Part shown: one piece after another, positions 33,401-41,756 of the stretch | Numbering within the stretch: the stretch's first letter is position 1 | Layout of the letters: every line of letters starts with the position of its first letter | The notes under the pieces: model-generated | Database searches by the model: none | Told to the model about the DNA's origin: nothing | The model's input: only the letters and a program-made list of their open reading frames with translations | NCBI GenBank assembly: GCA_015492435.1 | Contig: WGFB01000040.1 | Coordinates: forward strand, 1-53,826 | From: Gammaproteobacteria bacterium | GTDB lineage: Bacteria; Pseudomonadota; Gammaproteobacteria; SZUA-140 | Length of the DNA stretch: 53,826 nt | Direction: 5' to 3' | Made by a program: the position numbers and the translations under genes

Positions 33401-33593
33401 TTAAGGAAGTCCATATAAACCTCTGATTAATTCTGGGCCGGATGGATGGCGAGATGAAATGTTCCGGATCAAGGCGAAAAGCGCAGGTAATCGCGCGCTA
33501 TCGCCAAGATTTTCAACGCAGAGCCGGGACATTTCAGCCGCCAGACGCCGGTTCATGAATTGATTAGAGGTTCCTTAATCAGAGGTTCCTTAA
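33401..33593. mobile_element. MITE-like element, second copy, with duplicated right end
   Basis: The interior (about 33440-33555) is almost identical to 13525-13650, including a GCGCGC-centred palindrome. The left end reads AAACCTCTGATTAATTC (33417-33433) and the right GAATTGATTAGAGGTTCC (33557-33574), followed by a second partial end, AATCAGAGGTTCCTTAA. Outer TTAAGGAA (33401-33408) and TTCCTTAA (33586-33593) form another pair. The 345-bp gap between the tRNA and the SPOR gene holds this and no gene. Confidence 0.75.
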
Positions 33594-33633
33594 GGCCGAG
33601 CACAGAAAAAACCCGGCATCCCTCACAAGGTGG

Positions 33634-34386
33634 TCAACACTGCACGGACTCAATCCTCGCGCCCCCCAGCCCACCCGCAAGCGCGCGCAGGCCGTCACGG
33701 GCGCCGGCATCCATCTGACCGGTATGAAGCCAATAGACGGAGACTTCCTTGTGGCGCTCCTCGACAATGGGTTCATATCCCAGCGCCCGCATCTCGTCCA
33801 CCCGTTGCTCCATGTAATAACGGGTGCCGAAAACACCCAGCGAGAGCACATAGCGCTTGTTGTCCTGAGGAGAAATGGACATGTCACTAACCCCTTTGCC
33901 GCGCAATTCGCTCATCACGCCACGCGCGGCGGGCAGGGTCAGTTCCTCCGCCCATTTCACCCAATATCCGACGCGGCGCCTTTCCCGTGCTTCTTCGATT
34001 GTGGTCGATACGGATTGCAGGGGCTCTGTTGCCGCCAGGCTCTCGGCCTGCCGCCTGTCTTCGAAAGGCCCCACCCGGTAGCACGCAATGGCCGGCTCAC
34101 CCGCCGCCCGCGCCTGTTCTGGCGCGCTGGCGGGTTTGGGCCCGGCTTCAGGGGCAGCCTGTGCCCTGGCCTCCCGGGCACCCGCCGCCGCATCCGCCTT
34201 CCGGCCACCCCGGGCAGGGAGGGTCACCGGCATGGGCTCGCGCTCGCTCAGTAACATCAGGGAAGGGGCCTGACCCTGCGCCGGCCGCGGCATGGCGGTG
34301 TCCACGGCCGGCTTGCCGTCATGACTGATATGCCAGGCGAAATAGATGGCGTTCAAAGCAACCAGGACCGTGAACAGGATTTTCAA
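33634..34386 (-). CDS. SPOR-domain membrane protein downstream of coaX
   Basis: This protein of about 250 residues has an N-terminal transmembrane helix (LKILFTVLVALNAIYFAW), a Pro/Ala-rich periplasmic linker (about 60-115) and a C-terminal domain that includes a SPOR-like fold (KRYVLSLGVFGTRYYMEQRV). SPOR domains bind glycan strands lacking stem peptides at the septum. The proposed start is TTG 34386, with GGGGAGG four bases upstream and the typical helix straight after it; it overlaps the coaX stop by 4 bp. birA-coaX-SPOR is a conserved gammaproteobacterial order. Confidence 0.78.
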   Translation of the reverse strand: MKILFTVLVALNAIYFAWHISHDGKPAVDTAMPRPAQGQAPSLMLLSEREPMPVTLPARGGRKADAAAGAREARAQAAPEAGPKPASAPEQARAAGEPAIACYRVGPFEDRRQAESLAATEPLQSVSTTIEEARERRRVGYWVKWAEELTLPAARGVMSELRGKGVSDMSISPQDNKRYVLSLGVFGTRYYMEQRVDEMRALGYEPIVEERHKEVSVYWLHTGQMDAGARDGLRALAGGLGGARIESVQC

Positions 34387-35144
34387 GGGGCCTCCCCGGC
34401 CATCACGGCCAGTCCCTGCAAGACGAGCCCGGGCCGGTGCTGGCAGGGGAGCGCCAGCCACGGCAGCACCCGCCCGGCGTCCCCCCCCGTAAGGAGCGGG
34501 GTGATCTCACACGCCAGGCTCGCCCGCACTTCCCGGATCATCCGTTCGATAAAAGCCACCGTGGCATGCAGCGTTCCCCACGAAATGGCCCCGGGCGTAT
34601 CCGTGGCCAGCACCGGCAGGGAGCCGCCCTCGGGAAGCGCGCCGGTCACCGCGTCCAGGGCATCAGCATGGCGCCCCAGGGCATCGCTCATGACGCGCAG
34701 TCCGGGCACGATCAGGCCGCCGTGGTGGAGGCCATCGCTCCCCAGCACATCCACCGTCAGGGCCGTGCCGCAATCGAAGATACAGGCGGCGCCGTTGCAA
34801 GTGTGGCGCGCCCCGATGAGGGCCGCCCAGCGGTCCGCGCCCAGGCGCCGCGCCTCGCGGTAGCCATTGATCACGCCATGGGCGCGGGGCGCGGCTTCGG
34901 CAAACCGCACCGCGCATCCCCACCGCGCATCGATCCAGCCGAACAACGGCGCCAGACGCTCCCTGGAGAGCACCGCGCAAAGCACCACCCGGCCGGGCCT
35001 GTCCATGGCGCGCCACGCGGGATCTTCCACGAGACGCGCCAGATCACCCTGATGCGCCAGGCTGTGGAAGGCGCCCAGGGCGCCGCCGCTCTCCATGAGA
35101 CACCACTTCACCCGCGTGTTCCCGATATCAACCAGCAGCGTCAT
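34383..35144 (-). CDS. coaX: Type III pantothenate kinase
   Basis: CoaX phosphorylates pantothenate with ATP, the first step of coenzyme A synthesis, and is not feedback inhibited like CoaA. The product has 253 residues. The ASKHA phosphate-1 motif is LLVDIGNTRVKW, and other conserved parts are GADRWAALIGA, FDCGTALTVDV and GGLIVPGLRVM. An AGGA site lies six bases before the ATG at 35144; the adjacent ATG at 35147 is possible. The start overlaps the birA 3' end by 17 bp. Confidence 0.93.
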   Translation of the reverse strand: MTLLVDIGNTRVKWCLMESGGALGAFHSLAHQGDLARLVEDPAWRAMDRPGRVVLCAVLSRERLAPLFGWIDARWGCAVRFAEAAPRAHGVINGYREARRLGADRWAALIGARHTCNGAACIFDCGTALTVDVLGSDGLHHGGLIVPGLRVMSDALGRHADALDAVTGALPEGGSLPVLATDTPGAISWGTLHATVAFIERMIREVRASLACEITPLLTGGDAGRVLPWLALPCQHRPGLVLQGLAVMAGEAP

Positions 35145-36114
35145 CATCTTTCCTGATGCTGACCTCGCCCGCCACGCAGCGCCGCATGCCCCCGGCATGA
35201 CGGATGAGCAGGGCGCCCTGGTCGTCGATGCCCAGCGCCACCCCCCGCAGGGAGCGCCCGCCGCTGTCCAGCGTGACCGCCTTGCCGGACAGGGCGTCCA
35301 GCCCCCGCCAGCGGGCCACGAACGGGGCAAATCCGTGCGCTTGAAAAATCCGCAGCACATCCACCAGGTGGTCCAGCAGACGCGCGCACGCCTTATTGCG
35401 CGATATCCCGGCCCCCAGCACGGTGGCCAGATCGACCCAGGGCTGGTCAATGGCGGTGGATGAGACGGAGGGCATGTGAATATTGAGGCCCACGCCCACC
35501 ACCACGCGGCAAGGGCCGTGGGACTCGCCGCTCATCTCCACCAGGATGCCGGCCAGCTTTCTGTCCCGCCATTGCACGTCATTGGGCCATTTGAGCCGCA
35601 CCTCCGCCACACCCAGGGATTGCAGCGCGCGCGCCACGCCCACGCCCACGGCCAGACCCAGTGCGGGGAGGCCGGGAGGTGTTTCGGGAAAGCACCATCC
35701 CATGGAGCAGTAAAGATTCCGCCCGAAGGGAGAATGCCAGGGCCGCCCGCGGCGTCCACGCCCCGCGCTCTGAGACTCGGCGAGGCAGACATGGCCGGAT
35801 ACCAGGCGCCCCCCCTCTTCCAGCAACACTTGATTGGTGGATGCCGTACGGTCATGGATTTCCAGCACGGGAATGCATTCGCGGGTAGCCGGCGCCATGG
35901 CCCGCCGCAGCAGGTCTTCGTCCAGCAGCTCGATGGGCTCCGCCAGGCGGTATCCCTTGCCGCTGACGGCATGGATCTCGATGCCCCGCCGGGCCAGCGC
36001 GCGCACATGCTTCCATACCGCGCTGCGGCTGATGCCCATCCGCGCACCCAGTTGTTCGCCAGAATAGAATTTCCCGTCCGCCAGGATATTCAATAGCTCA
36101 TCACTGCTGACCAT
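35128..36114 (-). CDS. birA: Biotin-protein ligase and repressor BirA
   Basis: This bifunctional protein makes biotinyl-5'-AMP, biotinylates the AccB carrier and, with biotinyl-AMP bound, represses bio genes. The product has 328 residues: a winged-helix domain (about 1-65, with LGARMGISRSAVWKHVRAL), a catalytic domain with GRGRRGRPWHSPFGRNLY and LKWPND, and a small C-terminal SH3-like domain. bioA lies elsewhere in this window (41757), not adjacent. It heads the birA-coaX-SPOR run. Confidence 0.95.
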   Translation of the reverse strand: MVSSDELLNILADGKFYSGEQLGARMGISRSAVWKHVRALARRGIEIHAVSGKGYRLAEPIELLDEDLLRRAMAPATRECIPVLEIHDRTASTNQVLLEEGGRLVSGHVCLAESQSAGRGRRGRPWHSPFGRNLYCSMGWCFPETPPGLPALGLAVGVGVARALQSLGVAEVRLKWPNDVQWRDRKLAGILVEMSGESHGPCRVVVGVGLNIHMPSVSSTAIDQPWVDLATVLGAGISRNKACARLLDHLVDVLRIFQAHGFAPFVARWRGLDALSGKAVTLDSGGRSLRGVALGIDDQGALLIRHAGGMRRCVAGEVSIRKDDDAAG

Positions 36115-36255
36115 CGCTCCAGTTTAGCACGTACCGCTTTCACGCTGGTATGCGGTTTCCCGTCGCATCGTATTGCCGGAGCCCGCCCCGCTCCGCCATA
36201 ATGGGCATATCGAAACATCATCTCTCCAACCAATATCCGCCTGACTGCTGTCCGC

Positions 36256-37272
36256 ATGAAAAAGCTGCGCGTCATGCTCCTGGTGCACGAATCCCTGATC
36301 CCGCCCGAGGACGCCGTCCCGGAGGATGGCGGCCCCGGGGCCATGCCCTATAAGACCGAACTGGATGTCAGCAATGCATTGCGCCGCCTGGGGCACACCG
36401 TGAAGGTGGTGGGCGCCCACGACGACCTGGCGCCCATCCGCCAGGCCATCGAAAGCTGGCGGCCCCACATCGTCTTCAACCTGCTGGAGGAATTCGCGGG
36501 CAATACAGCCTTCGACTATTACGTGGTCAGCTATCTGGAAATGATGAACATTCCCTATACAGGCTGCAATCCGCGCGGCCTGCTGCTGGCGCGCGACAAG
36601 GCGCTGTCCAAGATCCTGCTCTCCCATCACCGCATCAAGGTCCCGGCCTTTACCGTGTTCCCCAGGCACCGTGCGCCGCGCAAAAAACGCAACCGGGCCT
36701 ATCCCCTCATCGTGAAGTCGCTGATGGAGGAAGGCTCCGTGGGCATCGCCCAGGCCTCGGTGGTCAACCGGGACGATCAGCTGTGCCAGCGCGTGGCGCA
36801 CATCCACGCCATCACCCACGGCGACGCCATCGCAGAACAATACATCGAGGGACGGGAACTGTACGTCACGGTACTGGGCAACGCCCGTCTCACCGTGCTG
36901 CCCTTCCGGGAAATCGTCTTCGATGGCCCCGCCAACGGCATCATCCCCGTGGCGACTCACAAGGTCAAATGGGACCGGGGCTTCCGTGAGCGCTGGAACG
37001 TGCGCTACCAGTTTGCCGAGGACCTGCCGGAAACATTGCACCGGCGCATCGTCCGCACCTGCAAGCGCGCCTTCCGCATCCTGGACCTCAACGGTTACGC
37101 GCGTTTCGATCTGAGGCTCCAGGGAGAGGACATTTATATCCTGGAAGCCAACCCCAATCCCGGTATCGATGAAAACGAGGACAGCACCCTGTCGGCGCGC
37201 AGGGCGGGACTGGATTACGACCGTTTCATCCAGAAACTCATCAACCTGGGCCTGGGCGCCGCCGCCTGCTGA
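36256..37272 (+). CDS. D-Ala-D-Ala-ligase-like ATP-grasp protein
   Basis: This 338-residue cytoplasmic ATP-grasp enzyme shows PLIVKSLMEEGSVGIAQAS (ATP-binding lysine and glycine-rich loop), EQYIEGRELYVTVLGN, and the metal site FDLRLQGEDIYILEANPNPG, the usual order of D-alanine-D-alanine ligase. It is not an obvious Ddl, because the N-terminal segment (LVHESLIPPEDAVPEDG) differs and it is remote from the mur/fts cluster. Its substrate is unknown. Its 3' end overlaps a convergent bactofilin gene by 32 bp. Confidence 0.82.
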   Translation: MKKLRVMLLVHESLIPPEDAVPEDGGPGAMPYKTELDVSNALRRLGHTVKVVGAHDDLAPIRQAIESWRPHIVFNLLEEFAGNTAFDYYVVSYLEMMNIPYTGCNPRGLLLARDKALSKILLSHHRIKVPAFTVFPRHRAPRKKRNRAYPLIVKSLMEEGSVGIAQASVVNRDDQLCQRVAHIHAITHGDAIAEQYIEGRELYVTVLGNARLTVLPFREIVFDGPANGIIPVATHKVKWDRGFRERWNVRYQFAEDLPETLHRRIVRTCKRAFRILDLNGYARFDLRLQGEDIYILEANPNPGIDENEDSTLSARRAGLDYDRFIQKLINLGLGAAAC

Positions 37273-37678
37273 CGCGCTTTTCCTCGAAATGGACAACGCC
37301 GGACGGACTGGCGACATGCATCGCCCCTTCATGCACGGCGCCCGCGGCCATGGCCACCTGGGCGCCGGATACGGCGCCAAACACTCTTGCCGTGGGAGTC
37401 AGCTCCAGTTTCTCCTGTACCGTAATGTCGCCCTCGATGGTGCCCGCCACCACGGCGCTGCGCACGTTGAGAGAGCCGGTCCAGCGCGCCCCCTCGTTCA
37501 GCAACAGGACGGCGTCCAGGCGGCAATTGCCCTCCACGGCCCCGTTGACGATACAACTGTCCGCGCCCTCCAATTCCCCCACGAGGCGCGTCCCGCTCCC
37601 CAGCAGCGTACCGAATCCCTGTACGTCGTCCAGAACGCGGCGCCCCCTGTTGCGGTAACGGAACAAGAGTCCTCTCAT
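37241..37678 (-). CDS. Bactofilin (polymer-forming cytoskeletal protein)
   Basis: This 145-residue protein is of the bactofilin family (DUF583), which forms nucleotide-independent filaments from a right-handed beta-helix. The repeating pattern is visible in GTRLVGELEGADSCIVNGAV, then EGNCRLDAVLLLNEGARWTG, then SAVVAGTIEGDITVQEKLEL. An unusual basic C-terminus (RVSRRRRPGPG) is encoded in the overlap with the ATP-grasp gene. Bactofilins often organise cell-wall enzymes. Confidence 0.85.
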   Translation of the reverse strand: MRGLLFRYRNRGRRVLDDVQGFGTLLGSGTRLVGELEGADSCIVNGAVEGNCRLDAVLLLNEGARWTGSLNVRSAVVAGTIEGDITVQEKLELTPTARVFGAVSGAQVAMAAGAVHEGAMHVASPSGVVHFEEKRVSRRRRPGPG

Positions 37679-37803
37679 GATGATGGCTTCCTTTTTTCCT
37701 TCCTTTATCCGGTGCGGCCCTATCCAAACACATCGCCCCTAAAGAATCAATTACTTAAGACGATAAACAGGAGGTAGTCCCAAAACCCCGGGAAAGGCGG
37801 ACC

Positions 37804-39603
37804 GTGACCACAGATCTTCACAAGCACCTGATTGCATGCCTCGCCTGCCTGGCGCTGCTGATACCGTCATGCGCCCTGGCTCAAGCCGGCGAAATCCGCA
37901 TACTCATCGATGTATCGGGAAGCATGAAGCGCAACGACCCGGAGAACCTGCGCATCCCCGCCCTCAAACTGATCACCGGCCTGCTCCCCAGGGGCAGCCG
38001 TGCCGGGGTATGGACCTTCGGCAAATACGTCAACATGCTGGTGCCCCTCGGCGCCGTGGACGACGCCTGGCGCGGCCGGGCCATGGCCGCGGCGGACAAC
38101 ATCAACTCCCATGGCCTGTACACCAACATGGAAGAAACGCTTGCCGATGCCAGTTGGGGATGGAGCGAAACCGGAGAGGCGGCCCGCCGCAGCATCATCC
38201 TCCTCACCGACGGCTACGTGGACATCTCACCGGACCCCGAGAAAAACCGGGCGTCCCGTGACCGCATTCTCAACGTTCTCCTGCCCAGGCTGCAACAGGC
38301 GGGGGTCAGTATTCACACCATCGCCCTGTCAGGTGACGCAGACACGGCCCTGCTGCGCCAACTGGCGGCCGCGACAGGCGGCAGCCACGAACAGGCGCGG
38401 AGCGCTGAAAAGCTGGAGCGCCTGTTCTTCCACATGTTCGAGCGCAGCGCCAATCCGGATACCCTCCCCCTCGAAGACAACACGGTCCTGGTGGACGAGA
38501 CCATCGAGGAACTGACCCTGCTGATCTTCCGCGGTGAACATGCCCCCGAAACCCGCCTCACCACCCCCCATGGCATCACCTTCGCTCACGGCAAGCTGCC
38601 GCCCAATGTGCGCTGGCACAGGGAAAAACGCTACGACCTCATCACCATCGACCAGCCCATGGCGGGCGAGTGGCGGGTGGACGCCGAGACGGACCCGGAC
38701 AACCGGGTCATGGTGGTGACCAATCTTCAGGCCGTGACCACCCGCCTGCCCGAGAACATCGCCCTGGGCGACGAACACACCTTCTATGTCAGGCTGCTGG
38801 ATCACGGCAAGGTCATCGAGAAAAAGGAATTCCTGTACTTCATCCGCGTCAATGTCACCCAGGAGAGCAGCAGCGGAGAGCGCTGGGAGTGGATGCTGCT
38901 GGACAACGGGCGCCGCGGCGACGCCCGGCCCGGCGACGGCACCTACACCCTGCGCCTGAACCGCAGCCTGGCCGCGGGCGCCCACCGCCTCACCGTGGAA
39001 ATCGATGGCACCACCTTCAAGCGCATACGTCACCAGACCTTCAATGTCCATGACAGCCCGGTACTGGCGGTCATCGAAAGCGGCGCGGAAAACCAGGAAG
39101 AAATCCCCGTCCTCTCCGTCATCCCCCGCGCGGGCATGATCGTCCCCGACAGCATGGTGGTCCAGGCCACCCTCTCCGACGGCGCCGGCATGGAACAGAC
39201 CCTCGACGTACCGCGCGCCAATCACAATGAATGGCGCGCCGCCCTCGGCGGCTATCCCGCCGGCCGCCGCTACCGGCTCGATCTGCGCATCCAGGGAGAA
39301 CGTCCCGGTGGCAAACCCGTAAACAGCACCGCGGGACCACTCTATTTCGGCGCGCGGCCCGCCCAAAAGACGGTTGAAGAAGTGACTGAGGATATCACGC
39401 AACCCGCGGTGGAAACCGCCCCCGCCGAGAGAGACGATGAAGGCGCCGCCAACGATGACGCCGGCCCCAACTGGCTGTGGGTGGGTATCCAGGTCCTGCT
39501 CATCAACATCCTGGCCATCGGCGGCCTGATCTTCGCCTACCGGAAATGGTTCGCCTTCAATACCCAACTGCCCGGCACCTGGAAGGCGCAACTGCAGGAA
39601 TAG
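37804..39603 (+). CDS. Membrane-anchored vWA-domain protein (TIGR03503-like)
   Basis: This 599-residue protein has a signal peptide (to about residue 27), a von Willebrand A domain with an intact MIDAS site (DVSGS at 36-40, IILLTDG further on), a beta-rich middle resembling an Ig-like region and a C-terminal transmembrane helix (WLWVGIQVLLINILAIGG, about 557-575) with a short cytoplasmic tail. It resembles the uncharacterised family TIGR03503 of gammaproteobacteria. The GTG start has AAAGGCGG a few bases upstream. It is divergent from the bactofilin gene across 125 bp. Confidence 0.85.
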   Translation: MTTDLHKHLIACLACLALLIPSCALAQAGEIRILIDVSGSMKRNDPENLRIPALKLITGLLPRGSRAGVWTFGKYVNMLVPLGAVDDAWRGRAMAAADNINSHGLYTNMEETLADASWGWSETGEAARRSIILLTDGYVDISPDPEKNRASRDRILNVLLPRLQQAGVSIHTIALSGDADTALLRQLAAATGGSHEQARSAEKLERLFFHMFERSANPDTLPLEDNTVLVDETIEELTLLIFRGEHAPETRLTTPHGITFAHGKLPPNVRWHREKRYDLITIDQPMAGEWRVDAETDPDNRVMVVTNLQAVTTRLPENIALGDEHTFYVRLLDHGKVIEKKEFLYFIRVNVTQESSSGERWEWMLLDNGRRGDARPGDGTYTLRLNRSLAAGAHRLTVEIDGTTFKRIRHQTFNVHDSPVLAVIESGAENQEEIPVLSVIPRAGMIVPDSMVVQATLSDGAGMEQTLDVPRANHNEWRAALGGYPAGRRYRLDLRIQGERPGGKPVNSTAGPLYFGARPAQKTVEEVTEDITQPAVETAPAERDDEGAANDDAGPNWLWVGIQVLLINILAIGGLIFAYRKWFAFNTQLPGTWKAQLQE

Positions 39604-39604
39604 C

Positions 39605-39663
39605 AACCCGGCAACGATATATATCGTGTTCAGCGCTTCAGGCCCGAACGGGATCAAGGCGCC
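39605..39663 (+). repeat. 59-bp dispersed repeat containing CGATATATATCG, copy 2
   Basis: This is the near-identical counterpart of 26259-26317. It starts 2 bp after the vWA gene stop and contains the stop codon and last eight or so codons of the GT41 gene on the opposite strand. Confidence 0.7.
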
Positions 39664-41509
39664 GGCCGTCTTGACTGCGCCAATCATCCCACATTTCCCG
39701 GAAGGCCCTCTCCAGGGCGCGCGCCAGATCTTCTCCATCGCAGAGAGGGGAAGCCAGCATGCGCCTGCGTAATTCATGCCGCTGCATGCGGCCCTCCGAC
39801 AAGGCCAGCGCCTTGGCCGCATACTCATCGGGATTGGCCGCAATCAGATCTTCCAGGCCCACACTGCTTAACAGGCTGGCTCCCAGCCGCTCAATAAAGC
39901 GCTGCCCCGCCATGGTAATGACCGGCACCCCCATGTACAGGGCATCCGCTGTCGTGGTCACACCTGTACGGGGTGCTGTATCGAGTGCAATATCGATACT
40001 GTTGTAGAGAGCCAGGTGCTCCCGTTGAGTGCTTGTATAAGACAACATTTCCAGGCGAGATGCGCTCACTCCATGCCTGGCAAACCGTGCCGCCGTGGCT
40101 ACACGGGCAGATTGATCCGCCAGCTGGCCCGCCTTGAGAACCAACCGGGACCCGGGCAAGGCCCTCAGGATGCGGCTCCAGCAGTCTATGGCCACATCAC
40201 CGATCTTGGTCAGGTCATTGAAACACCCAAAGGTGATCTCGCCCGGGGTCGCTGTTCTGTCCACGACAGGTGGAGCATCTTCTGGGGGACGATAGCAAAC
40301 GCAACAACGGGGAAGCCGATAAATTTGCTCTACGGCGGGTTCCGATACCGGTGAAGGGTGCGTGATTTCGTCACTGATCCAGTAGTCCATGGCACGCAGC
40401 CCCGTGGTGCAGAAATATCCCAGGTAGCTTGCCTGCACCGGAGCCGGCTTGTAGGTGAAAACACCGATGCGAGTACGGTCGGAATGAGAGTGGCCTGCCA
40501 AATCCACCAGCACGTCTATTCCATCCGCATGTATCATCCGCGCCACTGCTTCATCATCCATCCCTACAGTGGAACGCCATACGTCGGACAGATCCTGCAG
40601 GCGCCTTGTTATCCCGTCGGGATGATGAACCTCGGCATAGCAGAAAACCTCTACCTGGCCGCGGTCATGATGTTCCAGAATCGGCTCGATGAAACTACTC
40701 ACCGCATGCCTGTAGAAGTCTGGGGAAACATAGCCTATGCGGAGGCGTTGCCTGGAATCATCGGGACGGGCACGGCAAAACATGCCTTGACGGGTTTCGC
40801 CGCCACCATGCATCCTGTCCCACGCCAGATGCTCATTCAGGAGCTGCTCGGGGCTGAGCAGCACATGATACCCCAGCATGCTCAGCAAGGCGCTGTGCGC
40901 CGATGCAAAATCCGGCTGGAGGCGCAGGGCCTGGCGATAGGCATCTTCCGCTTTTCCGTACTGTCCCAGATTGCGCAAGGCCAGTCCCAGCCTGTCCCAT
41001 AGACGCGCATCTTCCGGCTGTTGACGGAGGGCCTGCTCCAACCATTTCGCCGCGCCACTGAATTGTCTGCGTTGCAATAAAAAAAGGCCATAGCGCTTGC
41101 AGTCATCCGGCTGACCCGCTATCCGCCGCGCGAAATGTTTCTCACTTTCCTCATAGCAGCCCAGAACAGCAAGATTGATGCAGGCATCGAGATAAACCGG
41201 CTGTAACCGCAAAGCCCTGCGGAAAGACTGACGGGACTCTTCCTCCCGCCCCAGGGACTTCAACAGAATACCCCGGGTGTTGTGAAGCGCGGCCTCGCCC
41301 GGCGCCCCCGTCAGCGCCTCCTCCACCAGTGACAGCGCACTCTCCACTTCCCCCCTGTCGTAGAAAACGCGGGCCAGAAAATGAAGCGCGTCAGGCTGCC
41401 CCGGAACCCGGCGCAAAATCCGCCGGCAAAGCCGCTCCACTTCATCCAGACGACCGTCGAGAAGATTTTCCGAAATCTTTTTCAGGTCTTGTGCCAGGCT
41501 GTCATTCAT
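39638..41509 (-). CDS. TPR-containing GT41 (OGT/SPINDLY-like) glycosyltransferase
   Basis: This 623-residue cytoplasmic protein has an N-terminal half of about seven TPR units (for example ARLWDRLGLALRNLGQYGKA) and a C-terminal catalytic region of family GT41. Key parts are LRIGYVSPDFYRHAVSSFIE, DLAGHSHSDRTRIGVFTYKP, TFGCFNDLTKI and DTAPRTGVTTTADALYMGVP. Bacterial members glycosylate proteins such as adhesins or flagellins with GlcNAc or glucose. The last residues (about RRLDPVRA) come from the dispersed 59-bp repeat. The start is uncertain: ATG 41509 is used, and 41572 is also open. Confidence 0.87.
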   Translation of the reverse strand: MNDSLAQDLKKISENLLDGRLDEVERLCRRILRRVPGQPDALHFLARVFYDRGEVESALSLVEEALTGAPGEAALHNTRGILLKSLGREEESRQSFRRALRLQPVYLDACINLAVLGCYEESEKHFARRIAGQPDDCKRYGLFLLQRRQFSGAAKWLEQALRQQPEDARLWDRLGLALRNLGQYGKAEDAYRQALRLQPDFASAHSALLSMLGYHVLLSPEQLLNEHLAWDRMHGGGETRQGMFCRARPDDSRQRLRIGYVSPDFYRHAVSSFIEPILEHHDRGQVEVFCYAEVHHPDGITRRLQDLSDVWRSTVGMDDEAVARMIHADGIDVLVDLAGHSHSDRTRIGVFTYKPAPVQASYLGYFCTTGLRAMDYWISDEITHPSPVSEPAVEQIYRLPRCCVCYRPPEDAPPVVDRTATPGEITFGCFNDLTKIGDVAIDCWSRILRALPGSRLVLKAGQLADQSARVATAARFARHGVSASRLEMLSYTSTQREHLALYNSIDIALDTAPRTGVTTTADALYMGVPVITMAGQRFIERLGASLLSSVGLEDLIAANPDEYAAKALALSEGRMQRHELRRRMLASPLCDGEDLARALERAFREMWDDWRSQDGRRLDPVRA

Positions 41510-41756
41510 GGCCGTATTATAGCGGGTATATTTCCCGCGTTTGATCAAAGCGTTCAGGCAGTCATCGAGCATCGCGCCGTAAAGCGCCCATCCATGACCG
41601 GCCCGGCATTTTGCGGATCAGCGCCCCATGGACGTGGCTTGCCGGGTGATCTGTTACAGCCCGCCATCCTGGTGAGAGATGCGGGCTGGACATGGGATTG
41701 GCCATCTGTTCGTGTAAAATGAGCCATCATGAATCTTGCGAGCAAATCACCCGCCC

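Noticed and set aside
37770..37803. A strong AGGAGG about 27 bases upstream of the vWA gene GTG
   Set aside because: No start codon follows at workable spacing, and no leader peptide can be read. It is probably coincidental.
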